Counted from the stretch's first letter, positions 1 through 12,217 are shown. The stretch is 64,000 nucleotides of DNA from Pestalotiopsis fici W106-1 (GCF_000516985.1 NW_006917092.1:2558619-2622618), one strand, 5' to 3'. Notes: generated by a model from the letters alone, not told the origin. Numbers and translations: made by a program.

Positions 1-2004
1 TTACTTTGGCCCGCCTTGGAAAACGAAATGTTGTTACTGTAGACACGAATGTGCTATGACAGCGTGTCCATGACATTGAATCGGGCGCGAGATCCGAGAG
101 TTTCTCCACATCGCACCCGTATCCGGGTCCGTGAAGAGGTTATGTTGGTCACCGAACATTAACTTTTTGTTAGCAGCAAAGCAAGGGACTCCGGTATTGC
201 AGCGGCCCGGTGCCTGAAAGACACAACTAAGCACACCGTACATTGATTAATGAAGTGCGATGCTGCCTTGTGGGCATAAGCATTTACACTGAAGACACTA
301 CTGTGAAGAACAAATACCGACCAAACGTCCTTTGAAATGACATTGAGGCTGCGCTGTAAGTTCTTCAGCAGCATTAACAATAGGCTCGTCGTTGCTGGTG
401 ATAGCATTTGGTTGTTCGAGGCACATTCGCGCCACGAGGACAAGGAACCATGGCTATATCAAGTAATCAAGATATATTCACAACGGTCCGAGCAGAGAAG
501 ACTTCTCATTTGCATAGTGATGCAAAACTCGCAAACATTTTTAATCAGTGAGGCGACGACTATGTGTGTAGAGTTATTTGCGGTCAAAGTAGAATTTTAT
601 GCTAGACTTATTTCAAAGTTGATTTGTAGACCGTATTCGTATTCGCCGGCTAAGGGCATCAAATACGCATCACTGCAAAGTGGAGAGAAATGGATCGCGG
701 GACAAGCGGGTTTCGCATCAGCATTAACATGCACGTATACCCCTTTATTACCTATGTAGGGTTTGCGGTAGTTCGGACCATAGTCGGGTTCCGGGTAAGT
801 CCCGCTGGCGGGAGAGTATAGTGTTATAGGCCAAGCTGGATTTGGCAATTTTTACACTGGTATGTATATAAAACAATCTACAAAAAAACAATTTCCAGAA
901 ACTTATTATATGAAAGATTGTTTTTTATGACATTTTAAATGTGATGGACAACGATTCATTCGTATTTTATATTTTAGATAAGAAAGAAAAAAGAGGCCGA
1001 TGCGAGAGGGTGGTTTCGTGACGGTGGTAAACACGCATTACAATACGCCATCTAGGCCAACGTTGCCCAAACCCTGCATCAGACCAATTGCAAACAGCAT
1101 TAGTTAATGATGCACCCTTCGCTCTGTGGCTACTATCGTCATGAACATGCGACCACAATCGCTTTGCTTGGCCAGGATCACGCCAACAAAGATGTCCACG
1201 ATTTGAAGTACGCTTCCCCAACGATGGCTCAGTATATGGTGCATTTGCCTAACGCTAAAACTGGTGTCTCTGGGCTCGATTTGTTTAGCGATCGAAATAC
1301 CGGATTTCCTCGAAGGCAGGTCTCGCCTAATCAGAATGATGTATATATTTACCCGGGAGTTTTCTCATGGTTTCGATTTACTCGTATCGGGCTCCAAGTT
1401 GAGGGAGAGGATTGTTGCAGATAGATTGGAAGCCTTGTCGATTTTCAGTATATAGCAGTGCGATCTCCTCGCAGGGTCTATTGCTTTAGAGCCTATAAGA
1501 ATGAAATATACAGAGAAAACAAAAGACTGGGGCACACAACTGATCCAACGTCCACGATAAGGATCCGCCCTAGGTCCCCAAACCTTACGCTGAGAAGATG
1601 TAATGATATATTTAAACTGGTTCTGATTTACATTGAGACACGCATATTCTCCGACTAGATTCAGGTCTAGTTCTATTTTTATTATGACTAGGATCTTGTC
1701 TTGGCTTGTGTAACGCGATATGCACACTTAACGCACAAATGCACGATTCGGCTTTTGCCCAGCTCTAAACCCGCCCCTTCCCCATTTGGGAATTGCAAAC
1801 TTCATATGATGACATAGATTAGTCACTGCATTGTAACTACGTACCTAGGGATACGACATGTTTTTTCATATATTTTAAGCTGGCACTTTGACAATATCGC
1901 TTCCTATCTTGATCACATCTAGACTTTTCAAATTCGAGCCTATTTACCAAAGTTCCCCCTTAATCACGCGAAAGATTCAGCTACATTACATTAGAGTCGA
2001 CACG
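1..2004. other. Gene-free AT-rich stretch
   Basis: I see no recognisable coding region here. Open frames are short, mostly lack an ATG start and resemble no family I know. The DNA is AT-rich with scattered stops, as expected of intergenic or degenerated repeat sequence. The 3' end forms the upstream region of the dehydrogenase pseudogene. Confidence 0.5.
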
Positions 2005-3107
2005 ATGCGTTTGGTTACGCAATTCTTTCCTCCGAAGACAACCCTCACAGACAAATCGCTGCCCAATTTAAAGGGAAAGGTCGGTCTACTCTGACCCCGG
2101 TGTAAGGAATTTGGGATTTAACCAGAGATTTCCTTTATAGGTTTACATCGTGACCGGCGCAAACACTGGACTTGGAAAGGAAGTCGCTCGGAGTCTGTAT
2201 GTGAACAATGCCAATGTGTACATTTTTGCACGCTCCGAAGACAAAGCAAACAAGGCAATCCAAGATATCAAAGATGCCCACCCAAGCTCTTTGGGGGCTC
2301 TTACCTTCATCTTTCTAGATCTTAATGACCTGGCAACCATAAGCCATCGGCAAGAAAATTTCTCGCCCAGGAAGACAGGCTAGATGCTCTATCAACAATG
2401 CCGGCGTTATGGCGTCAATGGACAGCAAGTCTCCCAAGACAGTTCAGGGCCACGAGCAGCATCTAGGCATCAACTGCCTGGGAACTTTTCTTTTGACGAG
2501 GCTGCTGACTCCTACCCTCGTTGCTACCGCCAAGACTGCGCCCGCCAATTCTGTCCGCGTTATTTGGGTTTCCTCCCTAGCCGCCGAGATGTATTCCGAG
2601 AAGCACAAGGCATTCGAGATGGAAAACCTAGACTACCACGTGGACAAGCCGATACTTTACAAGTATGGAGTCAGCAAGTCTGGCGCTGGGCATACGGCGT
2701 CGAGTTCGCCAAGCGATACAAGGCCGACGGTGTCGTCAGCCTCCCGCTGAACCCCGGAAATCTCAGATCTGATCTCTTCAGATCCCAAGGCCACGCATTC
2801 AAGCTAATGAACTCGCTCATCCTCTACCCCGTGCCCAACGGAGCAGCTACGCAGCTGTTTGCTGCATTCTCGCCAGAGATTACGCTTGAACAATCTGGAA
2901 CCTGGGGTATGTGCTCTCAACTCTTTCAAGATGGCCCATGACATTGGTAGAAATCCACGTAGCTAATGTACATATTTCGCAGTCATTCCGTTCGGTCGAC
3001 TTGCAACAATTCGCAAAGACTTGCTTGATGCAACCAAGACGGAAGAGGAGGGCGGCAATGGAGGCACACACAAGTTCTGGGAATGGAGCGAGGAGCAGGT
3101 CAGATAG
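2005..3107 (+). pseudogene. Short-chain dehydrogenase/reductase (retinol dehydrogenase-like), frame broken three times
   Basis: This is a broken NAD(P)-dependent short-chain dehydrogenase of about 320 residues. Seen: exon 1 at 2005-2079, an intron at 2080-2140, exon 2 from 2141, a second intron at 2907-2982, and a stop at 3105-3107. The cofactor loop TGANTGLG, the NNAG motif and the catalytic YGVSK (YxxxK) are all present. Reading continuity needs a frame change at about 2340, 2390 and 2686, each equal to one missing base; after the third the original frame returns. The C-terminal exon (ending EWSEEQVR) is intact and both introns keep usable splice sites. Similar fungal genes are oxidoreductases of unknown substrate. 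The breaks suggest recent inactivation, but assembly indel errors could give the same picture. Confidence 0.75.
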
Positions 3108-3735
3108 TACGCGTGAGTGCCGACTTGCTGGCAACAGTCTCCAGTTTTCTACCATTGCCAATACCGCAAAGTGGCATGATATACACTGTAGTTTCTTCCT
3201 CTTCTTTGTTTATCTAGTTGTCTCGCATTAATGGTATGAGTGGACGGATGTAAGGATTGGGCTTCACTATTCAGGTTTCTCGTACCAAATTCATTTTTTC
3301 GGCACGTGCCATATCAATTCGACAAAAGTCTTTGTGCTTTTGGATTAGACTATAGCATTCAATTTTCATTGCGCGCGAAATATCTATAGGCAGATATAAG
3401 AGTCATTCTGTTTTGCAATCAGTGCCATTGAATCAAAAGGTTGCATTGAAGACCTTTTCCCAATTAGGGGCAAGGAAAAACGGAAGAGCAAAAAGAGATT
3501 AGTTTTATTATTCCAATAGGAAGCAGCTTCAAATATCTGCCCAAAGTATCACCCATCTTACAATGCAGGCGACATGACGCCATCCCCCGCCCATATTATT
3601 ATATACAAAGACTTTTAAAACAACGATGAAGCACGACCAATACGAAAGCCAGAGAAGAACAGGAGATTCTTCGCGTAATGTGGTGCGTTACCAACTGACA
3701 TACGGCCGCCGGCTTTGAATTGGCCTCGAGTATAA
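3108..3735. other. Intergenic, nothing recognised
   Basis: This is AT-rich sequence between the dehydrogenase remnant and the convergent membrane-protein gene. It probably carries both 3' untranslated regions. No gene or repeat was recognised. Confidence 0.4.
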
Positions 3736-3750
3736 ATGAGAATAAACAGA

Positions 3751-5028
3751 CTACCGTCTCAAACGCCCATTGGAGACGGCAGTGCGAAATTGATGGTCAG
3801 GACTTTCGCCATTGACGCTATTGTCGCTGTGATCGCCGCGCTCGAGGCTGTCGTGGTGACCGTTGACACTGGTCTGCTCAATCTCAATCTCGCGGGTAAT
3901 GTGTATGATGCGGTCCGTGGAACCCTGGTCACTGTCGCCGAGCTCCTTGTCCTGGAAGTGGTGGTCGTGGGCGCCAACCTTTGTGCCGTCCAGAGTGTTC
4001 TCCAGCTTGTACCGCGCCCGGCGGCCACCGCCAATGGTGACGAGGTTGACGTCGGTGGTGCGCTGGCTCGACTTTGACTTGGCCGAGGACGCGAGACTGG
4101 GAAAGAGGCGGCGCAGCATGGGCAGGGACCCGGCAATGATGCCCAGGTCGCACTCGAGCACCGTCAGTAGCACAATCTTGCCAATCTCGTAGAAGCGGTT
4201 CGTAGGCGTTGTGTAGGCCCAGGTGTAGGTGATGCGAATGGTCGTGGCTATCGATGCAAACACGCCCAGAGACAAGATGAACATGGTGATGAGCTTGACC
4301 CGGGGCGCCAGTTGCACGTGGCGCAGTAGCAGAATCGGCGTCAAGGCGGTTGCCATGTCGGTAAAGATGTTGGTGGCCGAGACAAAGTATGACACGTTGA
4401 GAATCACACTCTGGCCCGAGGTGCAGTCGCCCGGCTCGCCCCAGGCCGCGGCTACGGGCTTGCACTGAAAGATGGCCACAGGCCACGAGATCTGCCAAGT
4501 GATCCAGGCGAGGGCGAACAGTCCCCAGAGGATATACTTGTACCTCTTCTTATTGGCGAGACGCATCATGGTCATGATGATGCTGGACTTGATGAGGGCT
4601 CCGTCCAGCACGTAGAGGAACTGCCAGATGATGGTCCAGAGTCCCATCTTGTACTGCATCCCCACCGTGATAATATCGTCGTGGGAACCGATCCCGCTGA
4701 CCGAGAGCACAATAACTGAGGCATTATGAGCTACGTTAATAATCTGAGCGCAGCGGCGGGTACGTTAGTCAAATATCTTTGCCGCGTGGAAAAAAGAAGA
4801 GCTGCAAGCGGAAACACAACAGAAACAAAAAAACAGATTACGCACCCAGCCGGCAAGCATCAACCAGTCATCCACGAAATAGGAACTGGACATCTTCCGT
4901 ACCCAGAATCGCAGACAAACGACAAATGTTGACAGAATGGTCATGATAATGGTCACCACCATCAACCCAAGGGCCAGGCCCTCGGGATGTATGGGCTCAT
5001 ACTCGGTGGTCATCAGGTCTTTTGCCAT
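3751..5028 (-). CDS. Fungal rhodopsin-domain (PTH11-like) integral membrane protein
   Basis: This is a plasma-membrane protein of about 383 residues with the seven-helix fungal rhodopsin-like domain. Exon 1 runs 5028-4842 and exon 2 from 4715 to 3751; the join gives a continuous reading (GWVLIVLSVSGIG). Helix 1 is LALGLMVVTIIMTILSTF, followed by the family-typical DDWLML. Later helices include a WQISWPVAIFQC segment and a stretch ending TWAYTTPTNRFYEIGK. A hydrophilic acidic and histidine-rich tail of about 110 residues follows, probably cytosolic. Proteins of this group are proposed receptors for surface or nutrient cues, but most have no known ligand. No CFEM cysteine domain is visible at the N-terminus. 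The donor (GTAATC) is slightly off consensus, so the exact junction is uncertain. Confidence 0.8.
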
Positions 5029-6909
5029 GGCTGCGAGAAGAAGAAAATGTAACCAAAAGATGGAGAAAAACAGTGGTCGGACCTTGGAGCCGCTTGAGAT
5101 CTCCAGTCACCGAAGTTAATAAAGAGGGTACGTCGCACCAGAATGTGGGAGAATCAAGTGAGTGGCGAGGGTTAGAACAACAACAGCTAGAACTGGATCA
5201 GAGATTTCCACCCATATGAAGGGTTGTTTTTACATAGCTACACAAGGGGTCGGAGAAAGTCTGCGTCTCAGCTCCACTGGAAAGGGTGAATTTCCCAGGA
5301 GTTTGGGAGGCCAGGGAGAGAGGGGTGGTGAGGGATACTGGCCGGCTAGTCTTACGGCGTAGAACAACCTCGGAATCGTTATGCAAAGGTACAGGGTTGG
5401 AAATTTACATTGTAAGTCGCAGCAGCAAAGAACTATCCTGCACATGTAGTATGGAAGAATTGTGTCTGGTCACGTTTGTATCATGTAGGGGCGATCTACC
5501 AATAAAAGTCCTGTCCTTTTGATCAAGGTCCTCCATGTGTTGAGCGCGATCGACAGGTGAGGATGGCTGCGCACCTGAACTGAGGCTTTTCTCCAGTGAC
5601 AATATATTAATGTGTTCAGGGGTGAAGCTTTTCCCATGGTGCCTGAATCAGTATGGTGACTGTGACGAGCATGGTATGTAGTCATGATCCCTCGAGATCA
5701 TGCGTCACAGAATGACCCGATGGTCTGGTCTTGGCGTAGTACTCCGGCCCCCCGGATCTCGGAATACGTTGACATCCTTGACAAAGGGCGCCGGCCACCC
5801 AGTGGGGTGAGGAGTTGTGTTGATAAGTGTTCATTGTCGGACGCACCTGAAATTAGATGACAACAAGGGTCATTCTATATCGTACGTCTACTTACCATGA
5901 CAGGACAGCACATGTCCCATGTCCCATGGATCCCCAGTGCCGGAATCAGCTCCCGTCGGTTAAGCGAGAGTATCATGGACAATCTTTTTCCGATTATGCC
6001 AAATTGGGAGTCTGGACTATCTTCAGATTGGCTCCACGCAGACTGAGAAGTTTCCAATACATGGGTTTGGTCTCATCTAGCTGGTAGGTAGTATGCACAG
6101 CTACGGCGCAAGCACGGAATATGTGGGCTCTGCGTCTCAAGCACTAGTTGTATAAAGACTGCTGGTTCTGTATAATTAGATTATCTCCTATTTGGTGTAA
6201 GTAATAGTGTGCTCCGCACTCATGGAAGTATTGATTATAGTCAATCTCACGATCGAACAAACATTACTCTGGAGGTATCCATTCGAACAATATTTGCTCC
6301 ATACATGGTCTGAAGATCGTACCGCGTATCACACCCGGTGATAAATTTGAGCGGAAGACCCCGCCTCATGTCCTTTTATGCAGTTTGTCTACGCCGCAGA
6401 ACTGGACCCCTCCAACCACATGCGGGATACGGATCCCTCCCGCGGGAAAACAAATGCCTGTGCCACATTGATGCATACGTCTTGTTGGAAAGCTAGCGCA
6501 TACCACGTAAGCTGCCAGCAAACCGTTTTTCAGACCAGGCCAGGGACAGACTGTGCACACTGCATGTTGATTTCAGGGACGTCTTTGCCTAGTACACTTT
6601 GTAGCAAATATTGCAGCCCGACCACGACATTAATGCAGTGGGTCCGCGATAGGACCCTTGACTCCATAATCTGTATTCGTATCTCGACCCTCAAGGGCGC
6701 TTTTCCATGATACAAGAAGAGCCTCGGGCCTGCTGCCAAGCCAGAATTCAAAGTCTCGAATACTTGCAGTCTATTAGATTGCGTTGTTCCTGATATTAAG
6801 AAAAGGCGAAATATCCCCGCGACAGAAGTAATTCGTTTGTGGAAGAACAAAACCACGACAAGGAGAGCGAAATAAAGAGACAAGAGAAAGACAATAGCAA
6901 ATCATCGTC
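5029..6909. other. Intergenic, divergent promoter region
   Basis: These 1.9 kb separate two divergently transcribed genes, the PTH11-like gene on the minus strand and the phosphotransferase gene on the plus strand, so they should hold both promoters. Open frames are short and unlike known proteins. I see no repeat structure. Confidence 0.45.
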
Positions 6910-8139
6910 ATGGCAGCACCCAAAATGATGGAGACGCTTCCAGCCCTTCCCGCCGACATAACGACCGAATGGCTGAGCTCCAAGTTGGGGCACAAGGTCA
7001 AATCCATCGAGAACACAAGCAACATCTGGGGCACGGCCAGCAAGCTGTTTTACACCATCACCTATGAAGATGATGGAGACAGCGCCGAAAGACCGACCCA
7101 TATCTGCATCAAGGGCGTCTTCGACCCAAAGATGATAGAGGCTCAGCCGTGGACCGTCAGCCTGGCACAGCGAGAGTCCGAGTTTTTCTCTGACATTGCG
7201 CCCCAGGTGAAGAATATGATCTTCCCGACCGGGTGGTGGGCTGGCAAGAGTGAAAAGCAGGGCATTGCTATCATGAACGATCTGACCAAAGAAGACTGCT
7301 CCTTTGCTGCTGAAGTGGCCTCGTACCCCGTTGAGAAAGTCATGAACGGAGTCGCGCAGCTGGCCGGCCTTCATGCGCAGTATTGGGGCCAGAGTCAGGA
7401 GAATCTTCCCTGTAAGAAACCCCGAAGCAAGCTCCGTCTACTATGGACCAGTTCCCCGTATATCTCACTACGTACCCCCGTAGTTATCCCCACCTCTGCA
7501 ATCTGACAGCTAACGTTCGCGCCGCGCCGCGCCGCAACCTTAATAGGGATCTGGAACAACTACGACCCGGCCATGAAATTCATGTGCACTCCGTGGCACT
7601 CCGTAGTCCGAGAGCCCGGCAGACCCCAGCTGCCAGAATATCTGATGGACGGGCAGCGTTGCAACGAGGCGCTGGACCGCTACTACGCCGAGCGCAACCC
7701 GCGCTTCCGTACGCTACTGCACGGCGACACGCACATTGGTAACATTTATTTTACCGCCGACGGACAGATTGGGTTCCTGGATTGGTCGGCTTTCCACTTT
7801 GGCTCGTGCTTCCATGATATTGTGTATTTCATGACGGCCATGCTCAGTATCGAGGACCGCCGCGCCCACGAGATGGAGATCCTCGACCACTACCTTGAGA
7901 CGCTGCATCGCCTAGGCGGGCCAAAGTTTGACCGCCACAACGACCCCGAGGTTATGATTGAGTACCGTCGCTCTTTCATGACCAACGTCATCTGGCTGAT
8001 CTGCCCCGATGGTTTGCAATCCAAGGAGCGCGTGGCCGCTCTGTGCGAGCGCACTGTGGCAACGTACAATGACCACAAGGTCATTGATGTCATTCTCAGC
8101 CAGCCCAAGCCCGCAGCCGCCGGTGCCGCTACTGCCTGA
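6910..8139 (+). CDS. Aminoglycoside-phosphotransferase-like small-molecule kinase
   Basis: This is a predicted cytosolic phosphotransferase of about 364 residues with the APH/ecdysteroid-kinase-like fold. Exon 1 is 6910-7411 (ATG at 6910), the intron 7412-7546, and exon 2 7547-8139; the join restores LPWIWNNYDP. The catalytic loop HGDTHIGNIYF (around residue 245) contains the Brenner-type HGDxHxGN, and GFLDWSAFHFG supplies the metal-binding Asp. ICIKG near residue 76 is likely the ATP-binding lysine strand. The substrate is unknown; relatives phosphorylate hydroxyl groups of small molecules. The gene is the plus-strand neighbour of a terpene cyclase, so a role in modifying a terpenoid is conceivable, but that is inference from position only. 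Confidence 0.78.
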
Positions 8140-8164
8140 GCCAATGTCTGAATGGTAGTTACCA

Positions 8165-8740
8165 TAGTGGGAGACTGTGAGGACTCATAAGCCCCTGTAG
8201 TCCTTATATAAGCGCTACAAGCCTTGTATGGCAAACATTACTTGTGAGGGCAACAATGCTTACAAGCTCCCTAAAAGCCCACTATATGCCACCACTACAA
8301 GAGATATACCACTTTAAATCGTTCTGTTTTCGCTTCTCAGAAATTCGTCAATCCGTCGTAGTATAACTGTGAACCCGTGACTCCCGTCGTAGTTTTTTCT
8401 TTAAATCGCACGTTCAATGTAAGTGGTTGTCAAAAAGAAAAGAAGAAAAATCATCTGTTTTTGACCTTTTGCCAGCTTGACTTAATGGATGGCCCTAGTG
8501 GACGTTATAGTGGATGGTCCTAGTGGACGTTATAGTGGATGGTCTTAGTGGACGTTATAGTGGGCTTACAGTGGACGTTATGGTGGGGATCCACAAGCAT
8601 TGTTCCCCCCACAAGTATTATTGATTTCACAAATAATATTTGCTATACTATGTAGAAGGCTTAGGCTCTTAGGAAACCGTGGTATGCATACTCTACAAGC
8701 CTTATAAGCCACCACAAACCCCCGCAGCGGTAGTTATCAA
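8165..8740. repeat. Degenerate inverted-repeat element (MITE-like remnant)
   Basis: A segment near 8232-8266, containing ACTTGTGAGGGCAACAATGC, recurs in inverted and diverged form near 8589-8625. The phrase CTACAAGCCTT also occurs near both ends of the region. The 25-bp tandem repeat lies inside. This arrangement suggests an old non-autonomous DNA transposon, but ends and target duplication cannot be fixed by eye. Confidence 0.35.
8486..8583 (+). repeat. 25-bp tandem repeat, three copies plus a degenerate fourth
   Basis: The units start at 8486, 8511 and 8536 and read approximately TGGATGGTCCTAGTGGACG followed by TTATAG. The three copies differ by one or two bases in the ATGGYCYTAG portion. 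A truncated fourth copy with TGGGCTTACAGTGGACG follows to about 8583. Confidence 0.9.
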
Positions 8741-9669
8741 ATACAGATATTCTCTTGGCAATGAAGTGGCCGTACCATGTCGAATGAGCTAGAGAAACAA
8801 GAAAGAGAACAGAGTCTTAATGTCCCATTTTCCATGATTTAGCGGTCTGGCTCTGGACCGCGGTTTGTAAATGTCTAGCAGGGTTAGAACCCTGCACCTG
8901 GAAACTAATGCCGCATACACATGATATGATTCAAGTGGCGAACAAGCAATGGAAGCTAATTCCCTATTACATCAGCTATTATCAACTGATTTTTACAACC
9001 CCTTTATAATCCTGGTCCTTGACCTGCATTTTTGGTTCTTTATGTAGCTCATATAGTGGGTTTGACTATCCACAGTTGGGTCCAGGTCTATATGCCGTAA
9101 ACTCTATACCGTTATCTTGCAGAATTTAGTATCACAATTATCGCCTAACAAAATCTAACGGCTTCCACCTTGCTTCAAAATCTGCAGCCAACAAAATTTA
9201 TCCCACTTGCAGTTCACATCATGTGACTGAGTCTGTGGCTAGATATGGAAAAGTCAGGGGGAGGCCAAACCATGGTAGGTAATGGTTATGGTCCCAAATT
9301 TCCATTTCCGCAAGACGGCGGTTTTCCGTGAACGTATCAGCTGTCAATATACATTCATGTTCAAGTAATACCCTCTCTCGATATACTCCATGTCTCAACC
9401 CGGCCGGGATGTCGTCAACATGGATCGACAGACAAGGGAAGGTGCAAAGATGTTGCCAAGTAATTCTCAAGTGGATTTGGTTCTTAGTTCTTGGTTATCT
9501 TTACAATCTCCCCGGTGAGTCAGCTGACTGTTGATTTATATCCTGGGCCAGCCGAACAAGACAACTGTTCCTTGGTTTAAAACACTATCACGAGCATCTC
9601 TCTCCCTCTCCCTCCCTCCCTCTCCCTCTCCCTCTCTCTTTCTTATTCAGCTTAAGAATTACCACCACT
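8740..9669. other. Intergenic; pyrimidine tract upstream of terpene cyclase
   Basis: No gene was recognised. The last 80 bases before the terpene cyclase start contain a strong CT-rich tract (about 9596-9650), which is typical of fungal core promoters and transcript leaders. Confidence 0.45.
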
Positions 9670-10722
9670 ATGGCGCCAATAATCTCCGAGGTATGATTTC
9701 TGTCTTTACACCATATATGAACTACACTCGTCTCCTGCTTGCTTTTGCTAACAAGTATAAAATTGACGCAGGCCGATCTTGCATCTATCCGGGAAACTCT
9801 GTCACTTTTTGTGAGCGGAGTGACGGGTGGGAGCAAGATAGATGAGGATGCCCTTACGGTAACAAACTTCGAAGAGCTGCGGGCTAGGGTCGTGTCGGAG
9901 CTGGAGTCGACGAGTCTGCGCGACCACATGGATTTCCTCAACTCCAAGAATCAGCTCAACCTTGCGTGCCATGTCGCGGCCGACTTTGCCTATGGCCGGG
10001 GGCTCGACTACCAGGTGTTATACGCCATGGTGACCATCTTCTTCTTTCACGTTGAGGACGTGCTGGAGCACAATACCGATGTGCTGCAGAACTTTCTGCT
10101 CCGGCTGGCAAGGGGCGAGTGCCTGGGCGACCCCGTGCTCAACTGGTTCGCACGGGAGCTTGGGCCGCTTCTCCGGAAGCACTTTGAGCCGCTCGTCGCC
10201 AACATGATCACCGTGGCCTGCTTCGATTTCCTCAACGGGTTCGGAATCGAAACGATAATGCGGGACGTGCCGGTGTCACCGCAGGCGCCGCAGTTTCCCG
10301 AATGGCTACGTTTCAAGACGGGGCTGTCGCCCATGTATGCGCCGCTGACACTGGCGCGGCACTCGGACGTGTCACTGGTCAATAAGACGGACGGCAGTCT
10401 TGTCAAGTATGTCCAGGCGATTCCAGACGTTATTATCTTCACCAACGTTGTCAACGATGTCATCTCCTTTTACAAGGAGCTGGCCGCGGGCGAAAAGGGC
10501 AACTATATTGATCAGCGCGCCGATAGGGAAGGCGTCAGTGTCGTTACTGCCCTGCGTATCAATGCTGAGGAGGGCATCGCCGCGTATCGCCGCGTGCTCG
10601 TTATCCTCGCCAACGAGCCCGAGTACCGCGCCAACTTTGAGGCCTACGCCCGCGGTATCACTCACTTTCACACGTCCTCGCGGCGATATCGTCTACGGGA
10701 CCTATTTGGGGACCTCGAATAA
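9670..10722 (+). CDS. Tri5/trichodiene-synthase-like sesquiterpene cyclase
   Basis: This is a predicted class I terpene cyclase of about 323 residues. Exon 1 (9670-9690) encodes only seven residues (MAPIISE); the intron is 9691-9771 and exon 2 runs 9772-10722. The metal-binding NSE triad is clear as NDVISFYKE (NDxxSxxxE) around residue 238, and an RRY motif lies near the C-terminus (SRRYRLRDL), as in Tri5-type enzymes. The first aspartate-rich motif, normally DDxx(D/E), appears as HVEDVLEH, so the first Asp is Glu. Known family members ionise farnesyl or geranyl diphosphate in the cytosol; the product cannot be predicted. Length is in the range of compact fungal cyclases. No P450 is adjacent, so any pathway here is minimal or scattered. 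Confidence 0.82.
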
Positions 10723-11294
10723 ATTAATGGACCGCTGATTATTTGCCTTTCAATTAGTTAGGCTGGTGTATATTACATAAGAGAACAGTTTTAACGAGAT
10801 ACTTGACGCAAACATATATATCCGAAAAGTCATAATAAATCATATATACACAGATGCCATTGCTCAGAACTTATCACGGCATGTCAAAGTCATTGGAATC
10901 AAAATTTACTTTCTATACATCATGGTGTTCCCCATACACAAGTATACCAACACACCTCTTAGCTCACCTCATATTAATCATTAATGGCGGGGACCTACAA
11001 TACAACCTCGATTCTGGTTCCGTTTTCATCCTCTCGTCTACACCGGTCCAGGACCACGGACTTGGCATGCTGTGCCACACCGTGCCCCGGCTGTCACTCG
11101 GAAGGTCTTTTAATCCTCGCTAGTTCATCTCTACGGAGTCCTGCCGGGCCTCCCTGGCCCCTGTTGATATCCAAAAGTGTGTAGTGTCCAACCCACATAG
11201 GAAAGTTCGAATGACTAGTGTTCAGGCCACTGAGTCCTCCGTAGAAGGGCCATGATATGATGTCCATAGTACTCCGCAGTCACGGTATGAAAAT

Positions 11295-11505
11295 ACCGGG
11301 GTTTCCCATCAAAGCCGCCATCCGGCTAGGCCCAAGATGGTATCTTTGTGGATATGAACATAGGGGCACGTGAGACTTTGATTCGTCCGCCATACACTGG
11401 ATTCACTGCAAACTTACATAATCTGGCGAAAGACCGCCAATGCCATATCCACAAAGATACCATCTTGGGCCTAGCCGGATGGCGGCTTTGATGGGAAAAA
11501 CCGGT
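11295..11505. mobile_element. Foldback/MITE-like element with 62-bp terminal inverted repeats
   Basis: The arms 11295-11356 and 11444-11505 are reverse complements over 62 bp with one or two mismatches near the outer ends (CCGGGG versus CCGGTT-type ends). They enclose an 87-bp loop, giving a unit of 211 bp with no coding capacity. No clear target-site duplication was seen. This is compatible with a MITE or a foldback remnant; the single-stranded form would make a near-perfect hairpin. Confidence 0.65.
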
Positions 11506-11968
11506 ACTCATTCATGGAACGAGTATGTAAGGCAACCCCTTGTGAACACTGGGCAGGCAGAAAGAGACAAGGGGGTCTGCGTCAAAGAGGCAGGGTTGGC
11601 TGTTGGCTCTACGCAATACCATAGTGCTACTGCACCGACTAGCCCATCAAACCAGTCGGGAAAAGAGAAACGAGTGGGGGCACAGTGGGTGCGAACCTCT
11701 TGCGGGAAGAAGATTCGTTAGAATCTGGCCCGAGTCAGGCGAAACGCAAGCACCCGGGACCCCTGATCGCTTAACCGACCATCGTGGCCCGGGGTGCTCA
11801 TCCTTTAGTGCGCGTCCACCCTTGTCATAACGTCGCCTCATTTACCGCTGCAGACCAGTCGAGAGGGAATATCAAGCTTGTCAAGTTCAATCAAAGGAGC
11901 CGGGTCGGACCAGCAGCATCAAGTACGAGTGGGACGGGTACCGGGAGTAGCCATCGTCTGCCCCGGGG

Positions 11969-12122
11969 AGCTGGAAGGCGCGAATCTAGTACTAGATGAG
12001 GGGTAAAAACAATAACGTTGGCAGCTGTAGCTAGACCTTCTCTCTCTCTGCAGCATCAATATCACCACTCCTCTTCGTTTTTGGAATTGTTTTCCGTACT
12101 AGGCCGTGCCCAGTGAGTATCT
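11969..12122 (+). repeat. 154-bp direct repeat, left copy
   Basis: This stretch, starting AGCTGGAAGGCGCGAATC and ending CCCAGTGAGTATCT, is repeated without a visible difference at 12494-12647. It is the left boundary of a TRIM-like unit. Confidence 0.9.
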
Positions 12123-12217
12123 GGTGTCCCCGGTGGAGGCTTGTTGTTCGAGCTTCACGGTCTCAGTTTTTTTCAAATCGCGTTGTTCGCGTCGCGTATG
12201 TTCGCGTGTCGTCGTTG

